64,000 nucleotides of DNA, taken from contig CM066034.1 in NCBI GenBank assembly GCA_033557465.1, positions 409,612,159-409,676,158 on the forward strand. The letters are read 5' to 3'. This document shows positions 43,133 through 54,027 of this stretch, piece by piece. The notes under the pieces are model-generated. The model made no database searches and had not been told where the DNA came from. It saw only the letters and a list, made by a program, of their open reading frames with translations. The stretch comes from Ichthyophis bannanicus (lineage: Eukaryota; Chordata; Amphibia; Gymnophiona; Ichthyophiidae). Both the position numbers and the translations under genes were made by a program. Each line of letters opens with the position of its first letter. Position 1 is the first letter of the stretch.

Positions 43133-43298
43133 GTTACTGATGGCAAGTGGCGGATCCCAAGTGGATATACCGGTGACATCAGAAAAAAGGAGTTTTCTCA
43201 GTCTCCAGCTGCTGGATTGGATTGGGAACCCAGAGGTCCAGGACTAGACTGGCTACACTCCAGGAACTACAATTAGCAGGTAAGTCTAATTTCATCTT
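43133..43298. repeat. DIRS G right inverted repeat plus outer extension
   Basis: 43133-43252 mirrors the left repeat. The extension to 43298 has a splice-donor-like GCAGGTAAGT at 43277-43286 and ends TTTCATCTT. Confidence 0.88.
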
Positions 43299-44576
43299 CT
43301 TAATATCATTCCATAATTCTTCTGGAGCTCTGTCATTTATATATAAAGCAGCAAATTGATTTTGCAAGCAATCTTTAAATTCCAATGGTATATTCTCAAG
43401 GTCGTATTTTGCTGCATTCATGAGTGGTTTGCTCTTTTTCAACTTTAGCTTGAGTTTGCATACTAGTAGTTTAATGATCTGTACCACAGTCGGCTCCAGG
43501 TTTTGTCTTTGTTGATGTTATAGAACTTTTCCATCGTTGACTTCCACAGATATAGTCAATTTGATTTTTGTACAATCCATTGGGTGAAGTCCATGTGTAC
43601 AGTCACCGCTTGTGTTGCTGGAAGAAGGTGCTTGAGATGAATAGATCATTGGTCTTGCAGAATTCTATCAGTCTTTCTCCAGCTTCATTTCTGTTGCCAA
43701 ATCCATATTTTCCAACCACTTTGCCTTCTTCTTTGTTGCCAATTTTTGCGTTCCAGTCACCCATAAATATCAGGATATCCTGTTTGAATGTTCTGTCAAT
43801 TTCAGCTTGAATCTGTTCATAGAACTCATCAATTTCATCCTGTTCTGGCATATATTTGAATTATAGTTGTGATGGGCATTCCTCCTAGACAAGTAGAGAT
43901 TTAGTGTTCACTGACTGCATTGTAGTTCATTACAGTTCATGCAAGTTTCTTCTTTATTAAAATTGCATCACCATTTCTTCTTTGTCTTTCATTTCCAGCA
44001 TAGTAGACCATCTGATGCAAAGTGCCCAATGCCAGTACATTTCAGTTCGCTGATACCCAACAGATCAAGTTGTACACGCTCCATTTTATTCTTGACCACC
44101 TCCAACTTCCCTTGCTTCATGTTTCGTATGTTCCATGTCCCAATATGTAAGACATCTTTACAGCTTCAGACTCTCATTTCATGCGCAGCTACATCAGCAG
44201 ACTTCCCAAAGGCTTTGATCCAACCACATCATAAATGCTGGCTTTACTCTGAAAAGTCTTTAGCTCTTCCCCAGTAGCTAGTTGAGTGCCTTCCGACCTG
44301 GGGGTCTCATTTTCCAGCACTATAGTGCAATTTGTTTTGTTGTGACTATCCACTGGGTTTTCATGGTAAGATACAGAAGTAGATTGCCGTATCTTTCCTC
44401 TGCACAGTTTGTTTATTGTTGCCGTTGTCACGTCAATGTGATCCTCCGCTGTCAACACTGTCCCATTCTGCTGCTGCCCAGATGGGTGGTTTGTCTTGTT
44501 CTGTCACCTCAGCTGAGACCTGTCCATCTTGGGAGACCCTGCCAGTAGTTAAACTACCGATAGCTTAGCTCTCAGC
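43299..44576 (-). mobile_element. RTE copy 2, piece 5 (endonuclease and 5' region)
   Basis: The minus strand encodes DLENIPLEFKDCLQNQFAAL with APEELWNDIKK (43430-43310), then the endonuclease pieces QDEIDEFYEQIQAEIDRTFK, DILIFMGDWNAKIGN and GNRNEAGERLIEFCKTNDLF (43850-43610). Bases 44190-44576 extend the 5' side beyond what copy 1 keeps and include a 90-codon frame (44189-44458) that may be part of the RTE leader or ORF1. The CR1 at 44577 abuts it. Confidence 0.83.
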
Positions 44577-45430
44577 ATCACTGATGCACACAAGCCCTCA
44601 CAGCATGACAAGCTGCAAATAGGTTACCCTGTAGCTTCATTGCATGTCCCCTAGTCTTTCTATATTTTGATGACGTAAACAATTGATCTACGTTTACCTG
44701 TTCCACTCCATTCATTAATTTATAGACTTCTATCATATCTCCCCTCAGCCGTCTCTTTTCCAGGTTGAAGAGCCCTAACCTTTTTAGCCTCTCTTCATAG
44801 GGGTATCCTTCCATCCCCTTTACCATTTTGGTGCCTCTTCTCTGTACCTTTTCTAATAGTGCTATATCCTTTTTAATATACGGCAATCATAATTGCACAC
44901 AATAGTCAAGGTGCAGTCGCACCATGGAATGATACAGAGGCATTATAATATCCTTGGTTTTATTTTCCATTCCTTTCCTTATGATACCTAGCATTCTATT
45001 TGCTCTTTTGGTCGCCGCCGCACACTGGGCGGAGGGTTTTAACATGTTTTCCACGATGATGCTTAAATCTTTTTTCTTGGTGGTGGCTCCTAATGTGGAA
45101 CATTGCATCTTGTAACCATAATTTGGATTGTTCTTTCCTAGGTGCATAACTTTGCACTTGTCCACATTAAATTTCATCTGCCATTTGGATGCCCAATCTT
45201 CCATTTTATCAAGATCCTCTTGCAATTTTCCACAATCCTCATGGGTTTTAACAACTTTAAATAGTTTTGTGTCATCTGCAAATTTGATAACTTCACTCGT
45301 TCTTCCCTTTTCCAGGTCATTTTATGAATATGTCAAAAAGCAGCGGACCCACCACAGATCCCTGGGGTACTCCACTATTCACCTTTCTCCACTGGGAAAA
45401 TTGGCCATTTAGCCCCACCCTCGGCTTTAT
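44577..45430 (-). mobile_element. CR1 LINE, 3' piece (split by L1)
   Basis: The minus strand carries CR1 reverse transcriptase C-terminal sequence: [18 protein letters not shown] text (about 45370), then QEDLDKMEDWASKWQMKFNV with DKCKVMHLGKNN (45225-45110), AAATKRANRMLGIIRKGMEN (45020-44960), KKDIALLEKVQRRGTKMVKG and FNLEKRRLRGDMIEVYKLMN (44880-44700). The active-site box reads through a damaged frame near 45270. The element is interrupted at about 45430 by the L1 poly(A) end and continues at 51262. Confidence 0.88.
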
Positions 45431-45879
45431 TTCTTTTTTTTTTTTTTTTTTTTTTCTTTATTTATCAGGATATCATTATCCACATACACAGTACTATAAC
45501 ATTCTGATCCTGTATCAATTACCCCCTCCTCCCCCCCCTTACCGATGTCACAATACAGAAGGTCATCACAATCTAAACAATAACACATACTAATGCCGAA
45601 GCTCTATATAACAGATTCCACTCCCCCCTCCATTCCGTCCCTCCATCCAGCCCAATACAGGCCTCTGACTATCCAGCTCATTCAACTAACATACTACTAA
45701 TCAGGCACACCCAAGGCAAGAACGTGCCAAGGGACCCCTACTCCCACCTCCCCTACTCCCACCTCCCCTCTACGACCCCCCTTCACCTCCCCCCTACAAG
45801 GCTGTTGTCCCCCTTCAAGTATCCTCCCCCCTCCGTACCCCCACCTCCCTCACCATCCACCCATCCTCCTGATGACCTC

Positions 45880-48800
45880 CAATGAAGATACGGGCCCCAA
45901 GTATTCTGAAAGCGCAGTAGCCCATTGTGATGCAGGCCACTAGCCGGTACATCAGAGATAAATGTTCTACTCTCGCCTGGACCTCTCCAAGCGTGGGCAC
46001 AGTAACCGATCTCCACCACCGCGCTATTAGTTGCTTTGCAGCGGTGCAGACCACCCCACACCATCCCCTACCTTCCTTCCCTCTCCCCCCCCTCCTCCAC
46101 ATTCAGCAGTGCCAAACAGGGCCCCACCCGTCTCTCCTCACCATACACCTCCGTCAACCAATCCTCCACCCCCTGCCATAGGGGACCTACCAAGGGGCAA
46201 CCCCACCAAATATGTAAAGATCCCACTTGCCCACACCCTCTCCAACACTCTGCCTCCCCCCCCCCGCCACCTCTGCAACCTTTGAGGCGTCAAATACCAC
46301 CGGTACAGCATTTTATAATTACGCTTGAGTATACTACTAGCTATCACCCCTTTAAACAAACCCTTGCATACTCTTCCCCATTGCGTGGCATCCCAGCATC
46401 TGTTAAGATCTACTCCCTACGCTCTCCGGTGCGCCCATTCCGCACTTCGGTCCCCTCCCATTGCTTTGTAGAGATGTGAGACAAGTCCCTTGAGCTCTCC
46501 TTTATCCAGGAGCCTATCTATCTCTTCTCTCCTGGGTCCATTCCCTTTCCAGGCCACTTCTTTACTATAATGTAAAGCCTGTACATATTGATACCGATCC
46601 GTCTCGGGCAACTGAAACTCTTCTTGGAGCTCTTCAAAATCCAGCCATTCACCATGCCTTTTAAACTGCCCTACCCAGACCCAACCCCTTTTCCGCCCAC
46701 CGCCTAAAGGTTAGATCCTCCCTTCCCGCCGGGAAATCTTGATTCCCCACCAGCGTAAAAAACTTTGAAGCCCCCCTCCCTACCATACCACCTCCTTTGC
46801 CACTTCTGCCAATGCCGCAGAGTTAAAGCAACATACGGATTCCCCTGATGGCTGCTGAAAAACTCCCCCCCCCCCCTTTCTCCAAACACACCCTTTCATG
46901 TCCCCCCTAGCTGGCAATCCTTCTCCTTCTAGGCTCACCCATTCCACCGAGCCCTGCAGAACCCAGTCACATACCGCCTGTACCCTCGCAGCTTCATAGT
47001 ATCTTGATAACAGAGGGCCCCCCATACTGCCTTCCTCCTTGCCCGCGCATAGTACGCTCTGTGCCACTTGGGGCCTCCGTCCCTTCCAAATATATTTCAT
47101 CACCCTGGCCTGCAGATGTTGCAAATATCCCCTTGGGACTGCCACGGGTAGGTTCATGAACAGATATAACAGCCTAGGCAGCACTATCATCTTAACCAAG
47201 TCTCTTCGCCCCAACCAGGAGACCTCAAAGGACCCCCATTCATCAAGCAACCGAAACATTTTTGCTTTGGCCACCCCATAGTTATCTTGAAACATCGCTT
47301 CCCACTTGGAAGTGAGTTGCACTCCCAAATACTGGATGCTACTATGCGCCCATCGAAAGGGAAAATCGCATTCTACTCTCTTCATCCTTGCCAGTGGACA
47401 AGTTCAGTATCTCGGATTTAGCAGCGTTCATACGGAAACCCGAAACTGTGCCATAGTCCCTGAGCTCCTCCCGAATAGTCCCCAGCGTCCTGTGCGGATC
47501 CGTGATGAAAAACAACACATCATCCACAAACAAGGAAATTTTATGATTGTCCTGCCCAACTTGTACCCCCTGAACATCCCCCCTATCCCGTATACGTTGC
47601 GCCATGGGCTCCATTGCCAAAATAAACAACAAGGGCGATAATGGGCAGCCCTGCCTTGTACCCCAAAACAGTTCAAAGCTCTTAGATATAGCCCCACCCC
47701 AAAACAGTTCAAAGCTCTTAGATATAGCGCCATTCACCTTCAAACAAGCCATGGACTCTTGATACAGAGTCTGAATCCAGGTCAAAAACTGCCCCTCAAG
47801 CTCTACCTTTTCCAACACCCGAAATAGGAACCCCCAGTGAACCCTATCAAAGGCTTTCCCGGTGTCCACCACGAGTAGGGCCATTTCCTCCCCCTGTTCC
47901 ACGCCCTTCCACATTAAATTCAGTGCTCTCCAAATATTATCCGACGTATGCCTCCCCTGAACAAACCCTGACTGATTTGGATGTATCAACTTCCCCAGGA
48001 GCGGCCCCAAGCGATTTGCTAAAACCCTAGTAAAGATTTTAAGATCCCCCCCCCGCCCCCCCTAACAAGGAAATGGGCCTATATGAACCACAATCATTCG
48101 GGTCCTTCCCCTCATGCAGAAGACTAACTCTTGCTAATCGTAGTGATGCTGGCATCGGCCTCACCGTGCTAAAGGAATTAAACATGCGCGCTAACGGCCC
48201 GACCAGAACCGCAGCAAACACCTTATAAAATTTATTAGAAAAGCCATCTAAGCCCGGCGCCTTATGTCCCCGGAGCCCTTTAATCACGGATAATATCTCT
48301 GATTCCCTAATGGGTACAAACAACTCCGCGGTCTCTGCTCTTTCAAGGTGGGCCATCTTAACCTTGTCCAAATACTCCTGTACCCTCTCCTCCCTCACTG
48401 CCTCCTCTGGGGTATATAATTTTTGATAGAATCGTATAAAGCGCTCTTCTGTGTCCCTTCCAGCCCATAAATCCTTCCCCCCCTTCATCTCTAATTCATA
48501 TGATCACATTCCGTGCCCTCAACTTTTGTATTTTCCGCGCCAACATCCTCCCTGCCTTATTACTGAACTCAAAGCTCCTCTGTTGCAGCATGGAGAGCTT
48601 ATACCGAATCTCCTGCATATTTAATTCACTTGGATCTCTCTTTAAGGTCCCAAGCTCCTTAAGGAGTCGCTGATCCGTCGGAGTCTTTTTTAATTTGCCC
48701 TCTGCCTCCCTGATCCCAGCTAGCAGACAGTTCTGCTGCTGCAATTTCACCTTCTTCCGATGTGCTCCCACCGCAATCAGTTTACCCCTCCTTACTGCCT

Positions 48801-49667
48801 TCAGACAATCCCAGACAATCCCAGATTATCCCCGGCGTGTAATCGCATGCCTCATTCAACAGCAAATATTCGGTTATACAATCCTTGACTTGTTTCACCA
48901 CTTCTCTATCTTCTAAGAGGGATTAATTTAGCTTCCACCACCCTCTATTCTTCCCTGGGCTCCCCATACAGATAACCCCAAGCACTGGAGCACGATCTGA
49001 CCACGTGCGTTCTTTAATCACACACTTTCGGGCTTCAGCTACCAAAGTATGATCCACCAGAAGCATATCTATGCGGGAGTAGCTTCCATGAACCACTGAA
49101 AAAAAAGAGTAGTCCCTCTGCCCACTATTTAATTCCCTCCACAGATCCACCAGATCCAGGCCAGCCATGAGCTTTTTCAAGCTTGCCCTATGCTGCTTCG
49201 CCTGCTTGGACAACCCCCTTGACGTGTCCACCCGTGGATCCAGGGTCACATTGAAGTCCCCCCCCCCCCCCCCATAATTATCCGACCCTCCGCTAACCCA
49301 CTTATCTTGCTTTGGATTTCCTGGAAGAACTGACTTTGGTTAATGTGTATGCTCCGAATATTAAACAAAGTATATGTTTTGCTGATCCCATCACAAGTGA
49401 ACAACCACAAACCTCCCCTGCTTGTCCCTAAAAACCTCCCCCACTTGCCCTTGGACTCTCGCTGATAACAGGATCCCCACCCTTCTTCTCCATTCTATTG
49501 GAGGCAAAGATTTGCTGTGGATATTGGGGATGGCTCACCCTCCTCTCATCCCGAGATAAAAGATGGGTTTCCTGTATAAAAACAATATCCCCGTTTAGTC
49601 TCTTACACTCTTTCATCAACAACTGACGCTTTGCAAAGGAATTGAGGCCCCTAACATTCATTGACAT
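45880..49667 (-). pseudogene. L1 ORF2: endonuclease and reverse transcriptase (broken)
   Basis: Endonuclease: MNVRGLNSFAKRQLLMKECK and DIVFIQETHLLSRDERRVSH (49660-49540), then HGSYSRIDMLLVDHTLV and WSDRAPVLG (49100-48980), where the usual SDHAPV has Arg for His. Reverse transcriptase: GLRGHKAPGLDGFSNKFYKV (48270-48210), NQSGFVQGRHTSDNIWRALN (47970), VVDTGKAFDRVHW, TRQGCPLSPLLFILAMEP (about 47640) and the catalytic FVDDVLFF (about 47530). Thumb: SIQYLGVQLTSKWEAMF and VLPRLLYLFMNLPVAVP (47340-47120). The C-terminal region has MLYRWYLTPQRLQRW (46310) and TAAKQLIARWWRSVTVPTLG (46050). Frameshifts lie near 49430, 48900, 48490, 48030, 47340 and 46780. A 36-bp in-frame duplication lies at 47661-47732. 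Confidence 0.87.
47661..47732 (-). repeat. 36-bp tandem duplication in the L1 reverse transcriptase
   Basis: The unit CCCCAAAACAGTTCAAAGCT... occurs at 47661-47696 and again at 47697-47732. It adds exactly 12 codons (GGAISKSFELFW repeated), just before the TRQGCPLSPLL motif. Confidence 0.9.
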
Positions 49668-50033
49668 TAATATTTATCTCCGGCATCTTATTATCTGATC
49701 CCTCCCACTCTTTCCCCCTACCTTCCTTCCTTGATGTCCCCTCTCCCCTAGCCCCCACCCCCCCATCCCCCCTCCCGCTCCCCCCTAACCGTAGCTCCCT
49801 AAGAAGCCCTTCCATCCGACCTCCCTCCGACCACCTCTCCCCACTAGTTCCTCAGATTAGCACCCCCCCACTCTTCCCCGGACCTAGTAATACACACAAA
49901 CCGAACCCTGTCCCCTCGCCATTCACCCCCAAATCATACAGTTCCATCCTCCCCCACAGTATCATACAGCACAATCCCAGTTTCCTCCCTCCACCCCTCT
50001 ACACCTATCAAACAATCAAATATGGCAAGTTCC

Positions 50034-50796
50034 TCATTTTTGCAGTCTCTGACGCTGCAGACTTCTCGCCCCTCCAGGCACCCGACTCCATTGATGCTGC
50101 GGATCTTGCGACTGGCCTCTCTTGACCGATCGATCAGAACTCTCTGATGCCACTGCAGGAATATCAGTCCACCCCGCTTGCTCCAGGCCCACTATAGCTG
50201 CTGGCACCGAAGGGGCTGTCGTGGTTTTAGTGTGAATAGTGAACTGTAGTCCCACTGGGAACAACCAACGGTACCTCACATTTTCCTCTCGCAGTCTCTT
50301 GGTAACCGCTTGGTATTCCCTGCGTTTTTTAATGGTAAGACTGGAGATGTCGGCAAACACATCCACCTCCGAACCCTGCCAGTTGATCTTGCCCAGCTTC
50401 CGTGATGCTCTCATCACCAGTTCTTTGGATCTGAATTCATGCAAACAGACGACCACATCCCGTACTCTATATTCTCTCTCAGAGCGCATAGAGCTTTGAG
50501 GCCATCAACCTTAAGACATATGCCTTCTGCATCCATCTCAGCTGCTTTGAGGGCCGCTCCGCAGAATTCTTCTGCCAGCGCCACGTAGTCCACCACCCCT
50601 TCACTCTCTGGGAGGCCTCGTATTCATATATTTGAACGCCTCGGCCTGTCTTGTTGCCCCGCGGGTGGTTAGTGCCGTCCTGACGGACAATAGCTCCCAC
50701 TTCAAGCTCACCCCCTGCCGATCCTTTGGAAGAGAATGCTAGCTTCAGCCCAGTTCCCCCCCCAGCCGGGTTAGCTCTGGGCCCCTGCTCCTTCAC
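50034..50796 (-). pseudogene. L1 ORF1 RNA-binding protein (broken)
   Basis: The C-terminal part (50489-50034) shows the L1 ORF1 RRM/CTD type: VRDVVVCLHEFRSKELVMRA, SRKLGKINWQGSEVDVFADI, SSLTIKKRREYQAVTKRLRE and YRWLFPVGLQFTIHTKT. Upstream frames (50796-50479 and 50596-50414) supply the N-terminus in two pieces: KLAFSSKGSAGGELEVGAIV, then VALAEEFCGAALKAAEMDAE and GICLKVDGLKALCALRENI. ORF1 proteins coat the element RNA. At least two frameshifts inactivate it. Confidence 0.78.
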
Positions 50797-51261
50797 TAGC
50801 CTGGAAATAGCGGGCCTCTCTCTTCAGTCCCTCGTGCAAAGCGAGCTGCCTTTGTCTCTCGCCGCACTCACACCACTCCGTCCGGGCTTCTGCCCTCTGC
50901 TTACCGCTGCTAACAGCTGACCCACTCTCCGTGCTGTTTCCGCTCAGTCCAGAGCTCCTCCGAGCGTCTACTGCCTCTCCACCAGCGCCATGTGCGGCTT
51001 CCTGCTTCAGTCTCACTGCGGCCCACCCTTCTCTGCTTTCTCCAGCCCAACCGCACCTTGAGTTACTGCTTCTCCGCTTCACTCTTCGTGGGGGGGGGGG
51101 ATGGTGAAGCTCAAACCCTCAACTCCTCATGCACCCGCCGTGCTGACTATCCACTTCGGGGGGGTCCCGATCTCGCCGTGGGGAGAGTGGCCTCGGCGGA
51201 GCTCGGTCAGCGCGCAGCCATTCTTGTAGCCAGCGCCTCCGGAAGTGATGCTGCTTTCTAT

Positions 51262-51395
51262 CTTTTAACCAGTTCCTGATCCACAATAGTACACTGCCTC
51301 CTATCCCATGACTTTTTAGTTTTGCTAAAATTCTCTGATGAGGGACTTTGTCAAAGGCTTTTTGAAAATCCAGATACACTATATCAACCATGAGT
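51262..51395 (-). mobile_element. CR1 LINE, 5' piece (split by L1)
   Basis: The minus strand encodes MVDIVYLDFQKAFDKVPHQR and ILAKLKSHGIGGSVLLWIRN, the CR1 reverse transcriptase palm. It continues directly into the 3' piece at 45430 once the L1 is set aside. CR1 sequence stops at about 51395, the 5' truncation point. Confidence 0.87.
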
Positions 51396-52940
51396 AAGAA
51401 GTATATGGATGAGTACTGGGCACATGGAGATGCAGTACAGCAGGCACTCAGATTTAGGTGGAGGGCCTAAAACAGGGTGGGAGAAAAGAAGACAACAAAC
51501 TAAGATTGGCTAGGTATTGGGAGAGTGGACGGGCCAGCCCTGGGAATAGGTCAGGAGTGTGTGTGTGTGTGGGACTAAGAGACCAAGTACAGAAATATGG
51601 AGAAGGAGAGGGTTTGGAGATTTGGGAGGCAGCTGAAAGGACAGGGGGCTATGGAGTGGATGAGAGACAAAGGAATGGGGGATAAGTCTTAGAGGGAGGT
51701 GAAAAAGGGAAATGGAAAAGTGGATAGGGCATAAGACATAAAAAAGGACTGGAGGTGAAAAGGAGATGATGTTGATTAAGGAAGAGACACAAAGGGTAGT
51801 GGTAATGGGGCTGGGGAGAGGACGAGTAGAGAATAGAAATAGGAGGCTAAAAAGTGGGTGAAAGACAGGAAAGTAAGAGGCTGGGAAATGGGATGACCAG
51901 GGAGGTAAGAGTAGGAAATGGAAAGCTGATAAGTAGGTGGAAAATGAATATAGGAAGACGGGAGACCAGAGGGAGGAAACAAGGAAGAATGAAATCTAGT
52001 TATCGTTAGGTAAAAAGACAAATAGGAAAAGGACTTGAATCCTTGTTGAGACACTTTTTTCTGACATGGCCACTTTGGGTCTGTAGACAGCTGTTTGCAG
52101 TGTGTATTATACATTTAAGGGATATTTGTGATAGGTGAAGAAGTGGCTGGAGAGCTCTGACCTCTTTAAGACACTCGGCCCATTTGGCAGTCATTATGGC
52201 TCATGTAGTGACCAGGTGACTTCTCTGGCGAGGGAGGTGGTTGGCAGCTACTGCTTCTAGATACAGTTTAGCAGGCCTCCCTTTAGGGCAGTGGTTCTCA
52301 ACTCATTTCTCGGGGCACACCTAGCCAGATGGATTTTCAGGATAACCACAATGATTGCATATAATGGAGGCAGTAAATGCATATCTCTCTCATGCATAGT
52401 CTTTGTGGTTATCCTAAAACTTTAATGGCTAGGTATGTCTCAGACTGTCTTGAGATCCCCTGCTTTAGGGAGAAGCTTCCTTTTTGAAGAAGATCTGGGG
52501 GAGATGAAATACAGAGACATATTACTTGGAGAAGGGGAAAGTCTTCCAGGATATGCTTTTTGTCATTCAGTGTCTATTTTCAATGTAACTGTTATGAGAC
52601 TTGTGGGACCCTAAGTGATCAGTTGCCTAAGGGACCCCAGTGAGAATTTGTGAGTCCCTGCCTCACTAGAGCAGATTGGTGGATACCTGTTGGTGTGAAG
52701 GAGTGGACTTGGATTGCTTCAGCTAACAGATGCTTGAAGTGGAGAAAAGAGGATGCAGATTGGCATTTTTCCACTGGTTTGCTGATTTTTGTATACAGTT
52801 TCTCCCTGTTGCACTTGAGCCAATGGGCAGCATTGGCTTTCACACTAGAGAATCCTGCTATTCGTAATGGTGGTCCCTGTTCCCACTGAGGAGCAGTGAG
52901 CAGATTGGCATTCAATTTATTTTGTGGTCCCATTTAAAGC
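51396..52940. other. Unassigned stretch, purine-rich at its start
   Basis: 51460-52010 is strongly A/G-rich on the + strand with a short GT repeat (51551-51566). The rest has no recognised repeat. No GET1 exon was seen. Open frames on both strands are short and lack family motifs. Confidence 0.4.
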
Positions 52941-53190
52941 AAGTCTCATTTTGACTCATTCTGGATTTGAAGGGGGTGACCTTAGCTTTTCAGGTTCTGC
53001 ATTTCCCCCTGAAGACCTGGTGGGTGATAACCATCATGGTACCCAATGGCGAGTTTCTCATGACATTAGATCTCAAGGAGGCATTTCTTCATATTCCCAT
53101 TTGGGGACCTCATTAAAAAGATCTGCACTTTGAAATGCAGTTATGAGCACTTCCTTTTGGATTGGCCATAACTCCCCATATCTTCTCCAA
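52941..53190 (+). mobile_element. DIRS reverse transcriptase fragment, ancient
   Basis: Eroded RT codons in the right order on the + strand: LILDLKGV (about 52958), then a segment like VxxxMVPNGEFLMTLDLKEA (about 53027), FLHIPIWGPH and ALPFGLAITPHIFSKI (to 53190). There are several stops. It is cut by the CR1 3' end. Confidence 0.72.
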
Positions 53191-54027
53191 GATCATAGAA
53201 ACATAGAAAAATGATGATAGAAAAAGACCACGTGGCCTATCTAGGCTGCCTTCCATATCAACAACTACAACAGTCCCCTTTTTTCCTTTAGAGATCCTCT
53301 GTGTTTGTCCCATGCTTTATTGAATTCAGATACTGTCCTCATCTTTACCACCTCCACTGGGAGACTATTCCTTCGGATCCACCACTCTTTCTGTAAAGAA
53401 ATATTTCCGCATATCACTCCTGAATCTATCCCCTTTTACCCTCATCCCACGTCCCCTTGTAGCAGAAGTTGCTTTCAATCGAAAGAGGCTTTGCCCCTGT
53501 GCATTTATGCCACGGAGGTATTTAAACGACTCAATCATATCACATCTATCCTGCCTTTCCTCTAAGGTGTACATATTAAGATCCTTAAGTCTGTCCTCAT
53601 ATGCTTTATAATGAAGACCACTAACCATTTTAGTAGCCACCCTCTGCACAGACTCCAACCTGTTTATATCCTTTTGAAGGTGTGGTCTCCAGAATTGCAC
53701 ATAAAATTCCAAATGAGGTCACACCAAAGACTTATATAAAGGCACTATCACCTCCTTTTTTCTGCTAGCCATTCCTCTCCAAACATCCTTCTAGCTTTTG
53801 CTGTTGCCTTTTCTACCTCTTTATCTACTTTAAGATCATCAGACACAACCACTCCTAGGTCCCGCTCTTCTTCAATGGACAAAAGTACTTCACCCCCTAT
53901 ACTATATTGCTCCCTTGGATTGCTGTAGCCCAAATGCATGATCTTGCATTTTTTAATATTAAATCCCAGCTGCCAAATTCTAGACCATTCTTCAAGCTTA
54001 GCTAGATCCCTCCTCATGTAATCTACA
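53191..54027 (-). mobile_element. CR1 LINE 3' part, interrupted by DIRS D
   Basis: The minus strand has MRRDLAKLEEWSRIWQLGFN, IKKCKIMHLGYSNPREQYSI, EEERDLGVVVSDDLKVDKEV (54017-53820), then YVQFWRPHLQKDINRLESVQ, RVATKMVSGLHYKAYEDRLK, TLEERQDRCDMIESFKYLRG (53700-53530). The 3' end at 53191-53215 has the ATAGAAACATAGAAA-type end. DIRS D begins at the other side, at 54028. Confidence 0.87.

Larger units (their letters stand above)
36119..43298 (+). mobile_element. DIRS retrotransposon copy G, full length, carrying a solo LTR
   Basis: A 7.2-kb DIRS copy of the same broad family as F. Target CTT sits at both boundaries (36116-36118, 43296-43298). Inverted repeats of about 120 bp are at 36132-36253 and 43133-43252. 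The outer right extension is 43253-43298 and the internal complementary region 42634-42732. Gag is 37043-38530, pol about 38540-41570 (split by the LTR at 39561-40709) and the recombinase about 41555-42608. Without the LTR the element would be about 6.0 kb, like F. Lesions are few: two TGA codons near the gag end and 1-bp frameshifts in RNase H and the recombinase. Confidence 0.93.
45431..51261 (-). mobile_element. L1-type LINE, near full length, inserted in CR1
   Basis: A 5.8-kb element on the minus strand: GC-rich 5' region (51260-50800), ORF1 (about 50796-50034), ORF2 (about 49667-45880), a 3' untranslated region and a long A tail (T run at 45430-45455). It splits one CR1, whose halves lie at 44577-45430 and 51262-51395. 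A possible diverged target duplication is GCTTTATTTCT next to the tail and GCTTTCTATCT at the other side. ORF2 is broken by several frameshifts. Endonuclease, reverse transcriptase and the C-terminal region are all present. Confidence 0.88.

Noticed and set aside
45927..46479. Pro/His-rich open frames on the + strand
   Set aside because: They are antisense shadows of the L1 ORF2 C-terminal region, whose minus-strand motifs are clear.
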